Shown here: positions 1-10,169 of the stretch, in pieces
How positions within the stretch are numbered: the first letter of the stretch is position 1
Layout of the letters: each line of letters starts with the position of its first letter
Assembly (NCBI RefSeq): GCF_040954645.1
Contig: NC_092806.1
Span: 161,134,328-161,198,327, forward strand
From: Diabrotica undecimpunctata
Taxonomy: Eukaryota; Arthropoda; Insecta; Coleoptera; Chrysomelidae
Direction: 5' to 3'
Length of the DNA: 64,000 nucleotides
Translations under genes and position numbers: made by a program
The notes under the pieces: model-generated
Told to the model about the DNA's origin: nothing
What the model saw: the letters and a program-made list of their open reading frames with translations, nothing else
Databases searched by the model: none

Positions 1-582
1 AAATATTTACGGTGTCGGAAAACCTCTGACATCAAAAGACACACGTCACAGAAGGAAAAGGGCGCGAGAAGCCGCAGCGTCGTTTCGGGTCCCTATGCAG
101 GTTGGTCCTTTTGCACTTTTCTCCCCAACGCTGATATGCCAAATAAGAAGTCACGGTGTTGTCGATCTCGTGGGAAATTACAGGTGCTGAAGATTTCGGC
201 GTATTTGTAATACTCAAGTGTCCATAAGTTTTTTACATCTGAAAAACTGTCACCAAATAATGCTTCTCAATGTTATATCTAAGTCGTTTATTAAAATCGT
301 ATCATCCTAATAGTTGAGGATGAACAGAGTGTTAAAAAAACTAGTTACGATCATATATTTGACTTTGACTTTTTAGACAGGGAGACACAATATAATGTAG
401 AACTAATCATTCTTTGAAAAATGTTTTTAAATACCTATTAACTACTACTAACTTTTAAGCTTTCTGAACAGTTTAGACGAATCTACTAACGTATCCACTC
501 TAATAGCAGGAACTAAATCATACAGATACGTACCCAAGGTTTATATAGACCCCTGCTGTATTGGTTTCGTCACATAATAGAT
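1..582. other. Intergenic sequence, no gene recognised
   Basis: AT-rich sequence except for a locally GC-richer patch near 55-140. A short minus-strand reading frame (32-217) has no recognisable domain, so I do not call it. No terminal repeat, tRNA-like fold or splice signal stands out. Confidence 0.5.
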
Positions 583-649
583 CTAAAATGAGGTTTAATT
601 CTTTGTAAGTAGGTATATTTAAAAAACCCTTAGAAGGGCTACATTAAAA

Positions 650-689
650 TAACAAACGTTTTCGGAATAATAATTCCATCATCAGGTTA
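650..689 (-). ncRNA. Hammerhead ribozyme motif, family A, minus-strand arm
   Basis: On the minus strand the core CTGATGA (685-679) is followed by a 5-bp stem II (GGAAT/ATTCC, loop TATT, one unpaired T before it), GAAA (663-660), and a self-complementary AACGTT stem III. The predicted cleavage follows the next T, between 654 and 653. Stem I is 4 bp: TAAC (689-686) pairs with GTTA (653-650). A stem III this short usually acts as a dimer. Activity is inferred, not shown. Confidence 0.65.
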
Positions 690-1026
690 AAAGCAGGTTA
701 ACATGCCTCAGCCACCAAAATATTAGGGTAAAATCCTTTACGTAAGTTAAAGTTGCCAAAAAATGTCCATATTGTTGTTAAAAGTGAAGGATGTTTAAGA
801 TTATACTACTAGCAACTAGCAACTAGAGTTGACAGCTGAAGTCCGTTTGAAGAGGTCTACCCTCCGGACGCTGATACTCACGTGAGACATGGTTATAAAT
901 ATGTTGCCTGAAGTTAAATCTAATATAATCTTAAACATCCTTCACTTTTAACAATATTATGTACATTTTTTGGCAACTTTAACTTATGTAAAGGGTTTTA
1001 CCCTAATATTTTGGTGGCTCAGGCTT

Positions 1027-1066
1027 TAACCTGATGATGGAATTATTATTCCGAAAACGTTTGTTA
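1027..1066 (+). ncRNA. Hammerhead ribozyme motif, family A, plus-strand arm
   Basis: CTGATGA at 1031-1037, unpaired T at 1038, stem II GGAAT/ATTCC (1039-1043 with 1048-1052, loop TATT), GAAA at 1053-1056, stem III AACGTT (1056-1061), and predicted cleavage between 1062 and 1063. Stem I is TAAC (1027-1030) with GTTA (1063-1066). It is identical in core and stems to the oppositely oriented copy at 650-689. Confidence 0.65.
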
Positions 1067-1140
1067 TTTTAATCTAGCCCTTCTAAGGGTTTTTTAAATA
1101 TACCTACTTACAAAGAATTAAACCTCTTTTGTGATACATG

Positions 1141-3320
1141 ATACGTGATAGCTACCGGCCAATATCCCTCACAAGCTCCTTATGCAAAGTAGCCGAAAAA
1201 ATGGTTCTGGGCAGACTAAACCGAGCCTTAACCCATCTTGAACTGATTGACGACGCTCAAGCTGGCTTCAGGAAACACAGGAACACCATGGACCATGTAG
1301 TCGATTTTGCCCAAAAAGTCAAGGATGCTTTCCACCGTAAGATGTCAACAGTAGCAGTGCTAGTAGACCTCAAAGCTGCATACGACACAGTATGGAGAGG
1401 TTTGCTGTTACACAAAATAGCGAAGTCCGGAGTTGACGGCAAACTATTCAATTGGATAAAATCCTTTCTCGGGGAAAGGTATCAGAGAGTCAAATTTCAC
1501 AACCACTGTTCCAAATTCAGACTGCAAAGACAAGGGCTGCCACAAGGAGCTGTCATCAGCTGTCAATTGTTCAATTTAATGATAAACGATGTGCTCGAAA
1601 TGATTAGAAAGACACCTGGTGTGGAAGCCCTCCTGTATGCTGATGACCTCCTAATATGGGTATCAAGTAGCAGTCTGAGAGCGCTCGAGGGAGTAATGAA
1701 CCAAACTCTGAAAAATCTAGAAAAATGGGCGGATAAAAACTGCCTAACAGTCAGTACAACCAAAACCGTATATCAAGTACTTAGCCTTTCAACAAAACAG
1801 ACTGCTGTCAAGCTGACGTATAAAGGAGTTGATCTGGAAAGACAGGACGTAACAAAATACTTGGGGGTGTACATAGATAAGAAAATGACGTGGAAACCTC
1901 AAAGTGACAACATTGCAGAGAAAGCCACAAAGAGATGTCGACTGCTCAAACGTCTCACAGCAACAAAGTGGGGCGCCACGCAAGATGTCCTGGTAGCAAC
2001 ATACAAAACCTATGTCCGGCCGATATTAGAATATGGGAGTGAAGCTACAATAACTGCGAGTACAAACACCACCTCCAAGCTTGAAGTCGCCCAGAACACT
2101 GCCCTTCGCGTCATCACCGGTGCTCCAAAATCAACACCGATTACATCAATGGAAGCCCAGACCGGTATTGAACCAATACAATGCCGCAGAGAGCAACACG
2201 CGTTAACCCTTCTGGGAAAGGCAAAGATGAATACTTCCACAAAAATGGGACGAATATAGACAAGCAGCCTCACGTCTTAAAACACAAACCACTCCGCTTA
2301 CAGTAGCAAACCAAATCATGGAAAAATACCACATTGTCCTGTCGGAAGCCGCCCCCTTCCCAGCGCAAACCACACTGGCCCGCTGTCTACCAAACACAGA
2401 ATTACTGCTTGAAAACCATAACGACCCGAAGCACTTATCGTCAGACATTGCCCTAAGGAAAGCCGCCCTAGAGACGATACACACCAAGTACCCAGCACAT
2501 GAGTGGATCCACATATACTGCGATGGATCCTCGATGCCGGACTCGGGAAGAACAGGAGCAGGATACGTCTCAACGTTCTTCAAAGGCTCTATAGCTGTGG
2601 GTGCCCCTCTCACCAACTACGACGGCGAAATTGCTGCTATACACGAAGCTGCAAAAAATCTTGAGAATTTATAACACCCCCAAAAAGTTGCCTTTTTCAT
2701 CGACTGCCAAGCCGCAATCCTCGCCCTGTCGACAAATCGATACACCGACTGTGCCAAAACAATATCTTGCCGCGTCCAACTATCGAACTTGATGGAAAAA
2801 GGGTGGCTGATTAATCTACAATGGATCCCTAGTCATGTCGGTGTTGAAGGAAATGAAGCGGCGGATGAACTTGCAAAAGAAGGCACTACTCTTCCACAGC
2901 CCCCTAGCTTCCAATCGTACACATCAGCAAAGTCCACCATTAGAAGAGGAATCAAAGCGAAGATAAAAGAGCAGCAAATATAAGCCGGTGCTGGAAAATC
3001 TTGGGCCCACCTAATAGAGTCACCAATCCCTCGCAACTTGCCGAGACCCATTAGTGTAGCCGTGTTCAGAACAACTACGGGGCATGACTACCTGGCCTCC
3101 CATCTACATCGCATCGGCGTCCGCGAAAATGACAACTGTCCACTATGTGATCAGCCCCAGATGGATGCTGCTCACCTTCCAGAGTGCCCAGCCCTGAAAA
3201 CAGACCCACGCGAGGAGGATGAAGATCGCCTACGAGAAACAGCTCGTCTATACTGGTCAGCGCGCCACCAAATGGCTAACATGCCAAGGGTGGGCGTTGG
3301 CTAGTAAGTAAGTAAGTAAG
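1141..3320 (+). pseudogene. 5'-truncated non-LTR retrotransposon: reverse transcriptase, RNase H, C-terminal zinc knuckle
   Basis: Reverse transcriptase that starts inside the RT domain (YRPISLTSS at 1153 on) and keeps the catalytic YADD (about 1638-1649). A frameshift near 2240 moves into an RNase H domain (HIYCDGSS, then WIPSHVGVEGNEAADELA at about 2822-2875) and a C-terminal CCHC-type knuckle (CPLCDQPQMDAAHLPEC). In-frame stops lie at 2672 and 2981. The ATG at 1138 belongs to the target-site duplication, not to the element. The 3' end is a short (TAAG)n tail. The RT plus RNase H layout suggests the I/Loa/Outcast side of the Jockey-I group; the clade is not settled. A 16-bp TSD proves the insertion boundaries. 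Confidence 0.88.
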
Positions 3321-3375
3321 TCTTTTGTGATACATGGTATAGAGCCAGCTGCAGGAATTTAATTTCTGCAGCTGG

Positions 3376-4014
3376 CTGCAGAAATCTAAAAGATCTAAAA
3401 TCTTTTGATTATGATTTATCTTTATATAAATAGTAATTATTTAACTAAAAGGTAGGCAATTACTTACCGTAGATGTAATGTTGCGAAGAATTGTTTATTA
3501 TTTTATTGGGAAATATTCCATCACTGGATAATATTCCTTAATAAATTTCAAAATTATAAAACACAAAAAAATACCGGAAGAATAGCTAAGAAGAAGATTA
3601 AATACTACGCTAAACCTTACAACTAAAATTTCAGAGTGCTAATAAATCAGAGGATAAGTTTAGCAGATGAACAACAGGGTTTTTTATGATGCCAATGTCC
3701 TTATTATCACGCGAAATTAAAGTTGTTTGTGCATTTTTAGAAAAGTTATTACTAATTTTCAAAAAATCGACATTTAAAGCTATTTTTGAAATAATTATGG
3801 AACAAATTAACAAAAATAACTTACCAAACTCTCATTTTAAAGGATTTTCTATGCTTTTTCAATAAAATTGTGATATACTTTTACTAAAAATTTACTTTTT
3901 ACAAAAGGTTAAATTTTACTAAAGGTTTTCACCTTTAGTATTTAAAATCATAAAGCGATCTTACATTGTTTATATCAAACCATTGTTTATTAAAAGCAAT
4001 TGTTAAATAACTGT
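3376..4014. other. AT-rich spacer
   Basis: Very AT-rich, with no domain-bearing reading frame. It is the flank between the family A repeat and the next LINE insertion. Confidence 0.5.
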
Positions 4015-4026
4015 ATCAAAGAGTGT

Positions 4027-4607
4027 TATAAATATCTAGGTGCTTGGATCACAGACGATAGGTACTGATCAAACAAAAGAGATTAGATGTAGAATAGAAA
4101 TCGCTAGATCAGTCTTTAATAGAATACGCAAACTCTTTTGCAATCGTGATATCAACATAAAGTTACGAATACGAATGCTGCGGTGTTATGTCTTTTCTAC
4201 CCTGTTGTATGGAGTAGAGGCTTGGACACTAAAACAGTTGACCACAAAAAACATCGAAGCTTTCGAGATGTGGTGCTATAGGCGCATTCTCAGAATATCA
4301 TGGATGGACCGCGTCACTAACACGCAAGTACTCCAAACTTTAGACAAAAGATGCGAAATTCTAAATGAGATAAAAACTAGAAAGATGGAATACTTGGGGC
4401 ACATTGTGAGAGGTGAAAAGTACGAACTTTTAAGAAATATCATGCAGGGCAAAAGAAGTGTGGGAAGAAGAAAAATATCGTGGCTTCGTAATCTACGTGA
4501 ATGGTTCGGGTGTAGTTCGATTGAACTTTTTAGGCGCGCTGCTAACAAAGTCGCAGTGGCCATGATGATTTCCAATCTCCGCCAGGAGTGGCACGAGAAG
4601 AAGAAGA
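4027..4607 (+). pseudogene. 5'-truncated RTE-like LINE, C-terminal part
   Basis: Encodes the region after the RT catalytic core: YKYLG near 4027, then LLYGVEAWTLK, WMDRVTNTQVL, MEYLGHIVRG and ISWLRNLREWFG, ending in a (GAA)-rich tail. This is characteristic of the C-terminus of RTE-type insect LINEs. A frameshift lies at about 4055. The fragment is bounded by a perfect 12-bp duplication ATCAAAGAGTGT (4015-4026 and 4608-4619), so it is a genuine 5'-truncated insertion and not a random remnant. The ATG at 4040 has no biological meaning. Confidence 0.88.
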
Positions 4608-4619
4608 ATCAAAGAGTGT

Positions 4620-5894
4620 CATGAAAGGGGCTAAATATACGGAGCCCTTAGTCAAAAGGGGCGACCACATTTGGGTCAAGCAAAAGTTACCAGTCAGTGA
4701 ATAAAACTCAGTCAAATCTCTCCTATATCTCCCCTCAGATCACAAGACGAATAATTGAAAAATCGATAGACAAAAATACTACTTTAAAATTTTTAAGGCT
4801 ACAGCTAGAAAAGAATAGGTTAACAGTATAAACAACACAGATGAAATAGAAATAAACAATATAAAAGAAATTATACAAACCACACAACTTTTTTGTTACG
4901 CCACATAGTTATCAAATAATACTTGACTTGTACGACATTTTAATTTATCTCTAATTAACTCTGTTCAGTTATCTTTATCTTATTTTTTTCACTTTGGCAA
5001 CTCCGCTTTCCAAACTTTCGCCATTTGAGTCGAATGCTACGTGGGGTCTGAGGTACGTGAGGTGCATTATTTACACCATCTTTATATCCCTTCGACCCCC
5101 TTTTAGCGTCTTAGCCGAAAATCTATACTTTCTAGGGCAAAACAGGACGACTCGAAGGGCGAGAGGGGAAAGTTGCCAGGCAATCATATATCTTCTTAAT
5201 CTGATACCTGCTGCTAGCTAAGAAACACTCGGAGAAGGCCGTTTCGACGGTTTTTTGTTTCAAAACAAAAAATAATCGATGAAGGGATGTTGCCTCGGTA
5301 TCAGTTACCTTGTTTCGAGAAAAGAATGTAAAGCTTTATACATACTAATTTACATTACATCGATAATAATGTACTTAAATATGTTTCAGAATGTATTTGT
5401 TGGATAGATTAAAAAACAAAAACAACGAGAGGGATATAGAGCCATATTTTATTCTTGTAGTGCCGTTTACTTCCAGTACGTTGATTTTTTTCATTGTTTT
5501 GGATATTGAGCAACCGCTAACTTTATTTATTTCGAGTTCTCTCGTACTATTATACTTTGCGGTATAAACTTTGGCGTGTAATATTGTGAACCTCTCAATA
5601 GATGTGACGAGAAGCAATATTGGACACAAGACTCAGTAAAAGACAAGTTTAATTTAAATAAAAATGTATTCAAATAAATTACAAAAATTAAATTTACTTC
5701 TATATGTTGAATATTTACTTATTTAAGTCATGGCATTTCGGAACATACCCCAATAACCTAAAATGTATACTTTGGGGGACGTCAAGAAAATGCCATACAG
5801 TAGTAAAATACTAACATGTCAGCAAGGATGTCATGTTTATGTAGTCCTCTTGAGAAAAGATACATGTTCAAGGTTTATATATAGTTGCTTGAAC
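4620..5894. other. Unassigned repeat-like sequence
   Basis: No convincing gene. A plus-strand frame at 4994-5221 lacks recognisable motifs, and the surrounding 5090-5300 is somewhat GC-richer. I see no TIRs or TSDs. Confidence 0.4.
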
Positions 5895-7068
5895 AATAAG
5901 AAATTAACAATGAGAAATAAAAGAACAGCACCCGAAGAAAGATACAGAAAAACGGAAATCGTGGATGACCGATGAAATACTGGAACTGATAGATCAGAGA
6001 AAAAAAATCAATAAAAATCTCCAAGAATATAAGAGAATACATACCATTGTCAGAAGAAAGATAAGAGAAGCCAAGGAGAAACAAAAAACAGAACAATGTC
6101 AAGAAACAGAGGAATATCAGAGTCTATTATGATAACTTCAATGTCCATCGAAAGGTGAAGGAAATAGCTGGAAAGTTCTGAAAATACAACAGAAAAATAA
6201 CAGATGGTGAAGGCAATCTTGCCATAACCAAACAAGATAAAAAGAAAGCATGGAAAGAATATTTGGAGAAACTTTTCCACGACCTTAAAACAATACAGGA
6301 ACTCAACATTGAAGACAATTCAGATCACGAAATCCTACCAGAAGAAATAACGGCAGTCGTCAGACAAATGAAGGATGGAAAGGCACCGGTACTTGATGAA
6401 ATTCCTGCAGAACTGCTAAAGCTATAAGATGCAGAACAAATAAAAATAATAACTGAAATATTTAATGAAATAAACAAAGCAGGAAAAATACCAGTAGAGT
6501 GGCTCAAATCGGAGTTCGTACCATTGCCCAAAAAACCAGGAGCAGAAGTTTGTGAAAACTATAGGAACATAAGCCTAATGAGCCATCTGCTGAAGCTGTT
6601 TTTAAAAGTCATCCACAAAAGAATTTACCGGAAATGCGAGGTATAAATCAGCCCAATCAGTTTGGATTCGTGAACGCCGTTGGTACTAGGGAAGCTTTAT
6701 TTAGCGTGCAGGTATTGTTTCAGAAACGTAGATATGTCAGCTGTCATGTTTTGCCAAGAAGGCTTTCGATAGAGTCAGGCATGAACAAATGGTAGAAGGA
6801 CTGACAAGGACAGGGATCGACGAAATAGACCTAAAAATAGTAGCTTACCTGTATTGGAATCAAATCTGAATCTGGATTTGAATCAGGTCAAAATCTGAAG
6901 GGGAGTGAGACTGGGTGCATAATTTCACCATTGATATTCAATCTGTACTCGGAGTACATTTTTGAGAGGCTCTAAAAGACATTGATGAAGGAATCTCAAT
7001 AAATGAAGTCAAGCTCAATAACCTGCGGTAAGCAGATGATACAATAGTGTTATATTTATATTATACTA
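5895..7068 (+). pseudogene. Degenerate RTE-like LINE, linker and N-terminal RT
   Basis: Reads as the linker between endonuclease and RT (SWMTDEILELIDQRKK, FNVHRKVKEIAGK) followed by RT motifs (DGKAPVLDEIPAELLKL, FVPLPKKPGAEVCENYRNISLMSHLLKL) and a decayed palm region. Several stops and frameshifts interrupt it, for example after AGKF and in the RT at 6425. The A[DD] motif survives near 7032-7042. It is related to the fragments at 21600-22656 and 31560-33180. The rosa-like transposon starts right after it, at 7071. Confidence 0.8.
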
Positions 7069-7070
7069 TA

Positions 7071-9033
7071 CAGGGTGGCGCACCGAAAACGAAACAGATG
7101 CATTTACTGGCAGATGATTCCTTTTAAAAAAAAACGCTTGGACCCGTCGATTTTGTTATCGAGGGGGAAACAAAATTGGCATAAAATCACATTAACATTT
7201 GCAGCCCCCTAAGCGGGGGTGGCACCATCCCTAAAATCTTAAATGGAAAGGGGGTCGAATGATCCATCATTTAAAAGGTCTTTCAAATCCCTTTACAATG
7301 ATGTAACATTCATGTACTTCAATTCAGTAGTTTTGGAGATTTATTGATTTAAAGTTTAAATACATCATCGTAAGAGGAGATCAATACATAGCAGCAAAGT
7401 TGTTAAAAAAAATAAAGAATGAACTGACCTGTCAGCCGAGTAAATGTTGAAAATGACCACCATTATTTTCCATGCAATAATAAAGATTTTGCTGAAAACG
7501 TTGCCGGACATTTTGCAATAATTTGATGGCACTCATTCACAATTCTTTGTCGTAAATCTTTTAAGGATGTTGGCTGAGTAGCATAGATTTTGCTTTTTAA
7601 GTAACTCCACAAAAAATAAATCCAAAGGTGATAAATCTGGCGATCTTGCGGGCCATTCAACGGCACCTCTTCTACCAATCCATTGACCTGGAAAGGTCTG
7701 ATCTAAATAATGCCGAACTCTTAATGCGTAATGTGGTGGGGCAACATCCTGTTGGAACATCAACATATTCTCAACGTATCGACCATCATTCTGATTTTCA
7801 ATTATATCTGTTAGCGCAGGATCTATGGCATTTTGCAGTAATTCCAAATACATTTCACCAGTCAAATTTCCAGGTAAGAAAAAAGGACCAACCAAATGAT
7901 CGCCAAAAATGTCAGCCCAAACATTTAATTTTTGTGGCTGCTGTGTGTGTACCTCATGGTAAATTCTGGGATTAGAGTCCGACCAATATCGACAATTATG
8001 ACGATTTACTTCGCCATTTAAAAAAAAGGAACATTCGTCGGAAAAGCAAATGTTAAATAAAAATTGTTCATCGTTTGTAATTCGTTCACTCATAACTTTA
8101 CAAAATTCTAATCGCTTATCAAAATCGTCTTCATTAAGTTCTTGTACAAGGTGAATTTTATACGGATGAAAATTATGGGCCTTTAGAATCCGTTGGATAG
8201 TACGTCGACTAACACCACACGAAATTTGCAATTTGCGGGTACTTAATGTAGGATCTACAATAACTTGCCCTAAAACCTTCACTTCTGTTGCTTCGTTCCT
8301 TATAGGATTTTCAATATTACGTTTTTTATTGGCGACTGATCCAGTTTCCCGAAATTTAGCTACAAGTTCTAGAACATATTTTCGGTGCACATTATTGTTC
8401 TCATGTCGCTCATTAAAAATTTGTGCTGTTCTATTAGTGCTCTGATTATTTCCGAAAAATATTTCAATAATTTCAACCCTTTCTGCCGTAGAATATACCA
8501 TGGTTAATTTATGTATAAAGCAATAAATGATATTTTAACAACAAAGATTGGTCAAATTAATCGCAAACTAATATACTATTTCCTATTTAAAATAAGTACG
8601 TGGCATTCTCTACTTATCTTTCTTCAAGAAACAACTTTTTTTGTCACAAAGGACACTTCAATTGCTATTTTTATTATTAATAAACCATGGGCGTAGTAAA
8701 TAAAAGCATTTACTTATCAAGAAAATGCTTTTACTCAAATTTCTTCTAAAAGAAGTACAAACTAATTTGATGTACCTATTAAAGTCTACTTTAAACTTTA
8801 AATCAATAAATCTCCAAAACTACTGAATTGAATACATGAATTTTACATCATTATAAAGGGAGTTGAAAGACCTTACAAATAATGGATCATTCGACCCCCC
8901 TTTTCATTTAAGATTTTAGGGATGATGCCACCCCCGCTTAAGGGGCTGCAAATGTTAAAGTGATTTTATGCCAATTTTGTGTCCCCCTCGAAAACAAAAT
9001 CGACGGGTCCGAGCGTTTTTTCAAAAAAGGAAA
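7071..9033 (-). mobile_element. rosa-like Tc1/mariner element with long TIRs, right tip lost
   Basis: The left end starts after a TA (7069-7070) with CAGGGTGGCGCACC. A stretch of about 250 bp inside the left end (about 7125-7370) recurs inverted at about 8780-9033, so the TIRs are long. The right outermost 55 bp or so are missing where the element abuts a LINE tail at about 9034. The element carries one transposase gene on the minus strand. Because one TIR tip is missing, this copy cannot be mobile as it stands. Confidence 0.8.
7463..8501 (-). pseudogene. DD41D-type mariner transposase, frameshifted
   Basis: Starts at the ATG at 8501. Residues 1-120 form paired helix-turn-helix DNA-binding motifs (GVSRRTIQRILK). 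The catalytic residues are visible: first D in CFSDECSFF, second D in MFQQDVAPPHY, third D in SPDLSPLD. I count 41 residues between the second and third D, which places it with the DD41D (rosa-type) group rather than DD34D mariner. A one-base frameshift near 7613-7622 throws the C-terminus (WSYLKSKIYATQP and on, to 7463) into another frame. DNA cut-and-paste transposase by family; this copy is broken. Confidence 0.85.
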
Positions 9034-9290
9034 CATTTCGTCCACTGCTGGACATAGGCCTCTTCCATTTGCTTCCATTGATTTCTACTCTTGGCAATTC
9101 TCATCCACTGCTTGAACGCGACTTGTTTGATATCAAAAATCAGATATCAAATATGTTTAATATCTGCCCACCTCTTGTGTGGTCTGCCTACTCCTCGCCT
9201 GTTCTCTCTTGGTCTCCAGTTTGTTAATCTCTGTGCCCATTTTTCGGAATTATCTCGGGCAACATATAAAAGACACTATATAAATAACCA
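9034..9290 (-). pseudogene. LINE C-terminal fragment
   Basis: On the minus strand it reads WAQRLTNWRPRENRRGVGRP, KRWADIKHI, then WKQMEEAYVQQWTK, the usual C-terminus of insect non-LTR ORF2 proteins. About 30 bp with a local TTTGATATC repeat is inserted near 9140. It abuts the truncated right end of the rosa-like transposon, so a deletion or insertion created the junction at about 9034. Confidence 0.75.
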
Positions 9291-10169
9291 TATTTAATAA
9301 CTTTCATTTAGTAAATAGTTGTTTTTATTTTGCGCATATTGTACTCTTCATTTTACACCATGTTATATCATTCCACTTTTTTTAACCACCCTGTGTCAAT
9401 TACCGCTAAAGACTTTCGTGTACGTGCTACATTATTGTTCGTACTCCTCTTCTTTTTTTAAACGGACGTATAGATGCATATCAGTGTTTGTGCATGATAG
9501 CAGTGAGGCTTTTATTGGCTAATAATAATCAGTTGTGTTTGCTTGTCAACGGGAAGGCACTATAAATTTAACAAATTACGTATTTTGACAATGAACGTTA
9601 AGTTTATTTTAAAATTGTATGTTCGGAAGACGTTTTAAATGTACATAATTTATAGTTTTATGTACGTCTAACGGTTTTGTCTCCTAACAAAGGAAGTTTT
9701 AGTTTATTCATTCAATTGCAATTAAATCTTTTTCACTTATATACAAAATTTGGACATTATTTAATGATAAAGAAGAAGTCCTTACACCGGGAATATAATT
9801 AATTTTCGCAAAAATTTTTATTCAACCGTACCTATATTATCCAACAGTACATAAAATAAAGAAATTTTAAAAACACCAAAGAAAAAGAAAGTAGATATAA
9901 TTGTTAATTGAAGAGGTGGATTCCAAACGGGCTTAAGTTTTTTTTTTTCAATTTTGAGGTTTTAGTTGGATCTGATTCTAGAGCATCATTCCTAACATTA
10001 GAAAAACAATTCATGCCATAACAGCTTAAGTCAAGTATACTATACAGATTACAAATCAGTAATGTTTTCCAAAAGTGCTTTAGTCATGCCTTGTTCTTTT
10101 CCAGCAATTCCAGCTGTTAGCATCTATTTGCTGTGAGTTTTTGGTTATGTTGACTGTTTGAGGTGAAGC
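9291..10169. other. AT-rich spacer
   Basis: No gene. Several short hydrophobic frames lack motifs. CCACCCTG at about 9388 resembles a mariner tip but is not joined to any TIR. Confidence 0.45.

Larger units (their letters stand above)
583..3375. mobile_element. Palindromic HHR-bearing repeat (family A), interrupted by a LINE
   Basis: The sequence at about 588-800 is repeated in inverted orientation at about 921-1135, with a spacer of roughly 120 bp. Each arm contains the same hammerhead core. The repeat then resumes at 3321 after a LINE inserted at 1141-3320, flanked by a 16-bp TSD (1125-1140 and 3321-3336). The resumed part ends in a small palindrome around AGCCAGCTGCAG (3342-3375). Related single-arm or shortened copies occur at 16625-17050 and 17308-17512. 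Inverted partial copies of a pseudo-LTR are typical of Penelope-like elements, so I infer that this is a solo Penelope-type terminal repeat or a non-autonomous derivative. No reading frame is present. Confidence 0.7.

Noticed and set aside
32..217. Small minus-strand frame at the window start
   Set aside because: No motif, no splice or promoter context, and cut off from any gene model.
9380..9396. CCACCCTG as the missing right end of the rosa-like transposon
   Set aside because: Only eight bases match and the preceding sequence is a LINE tail, not the inverted arm.
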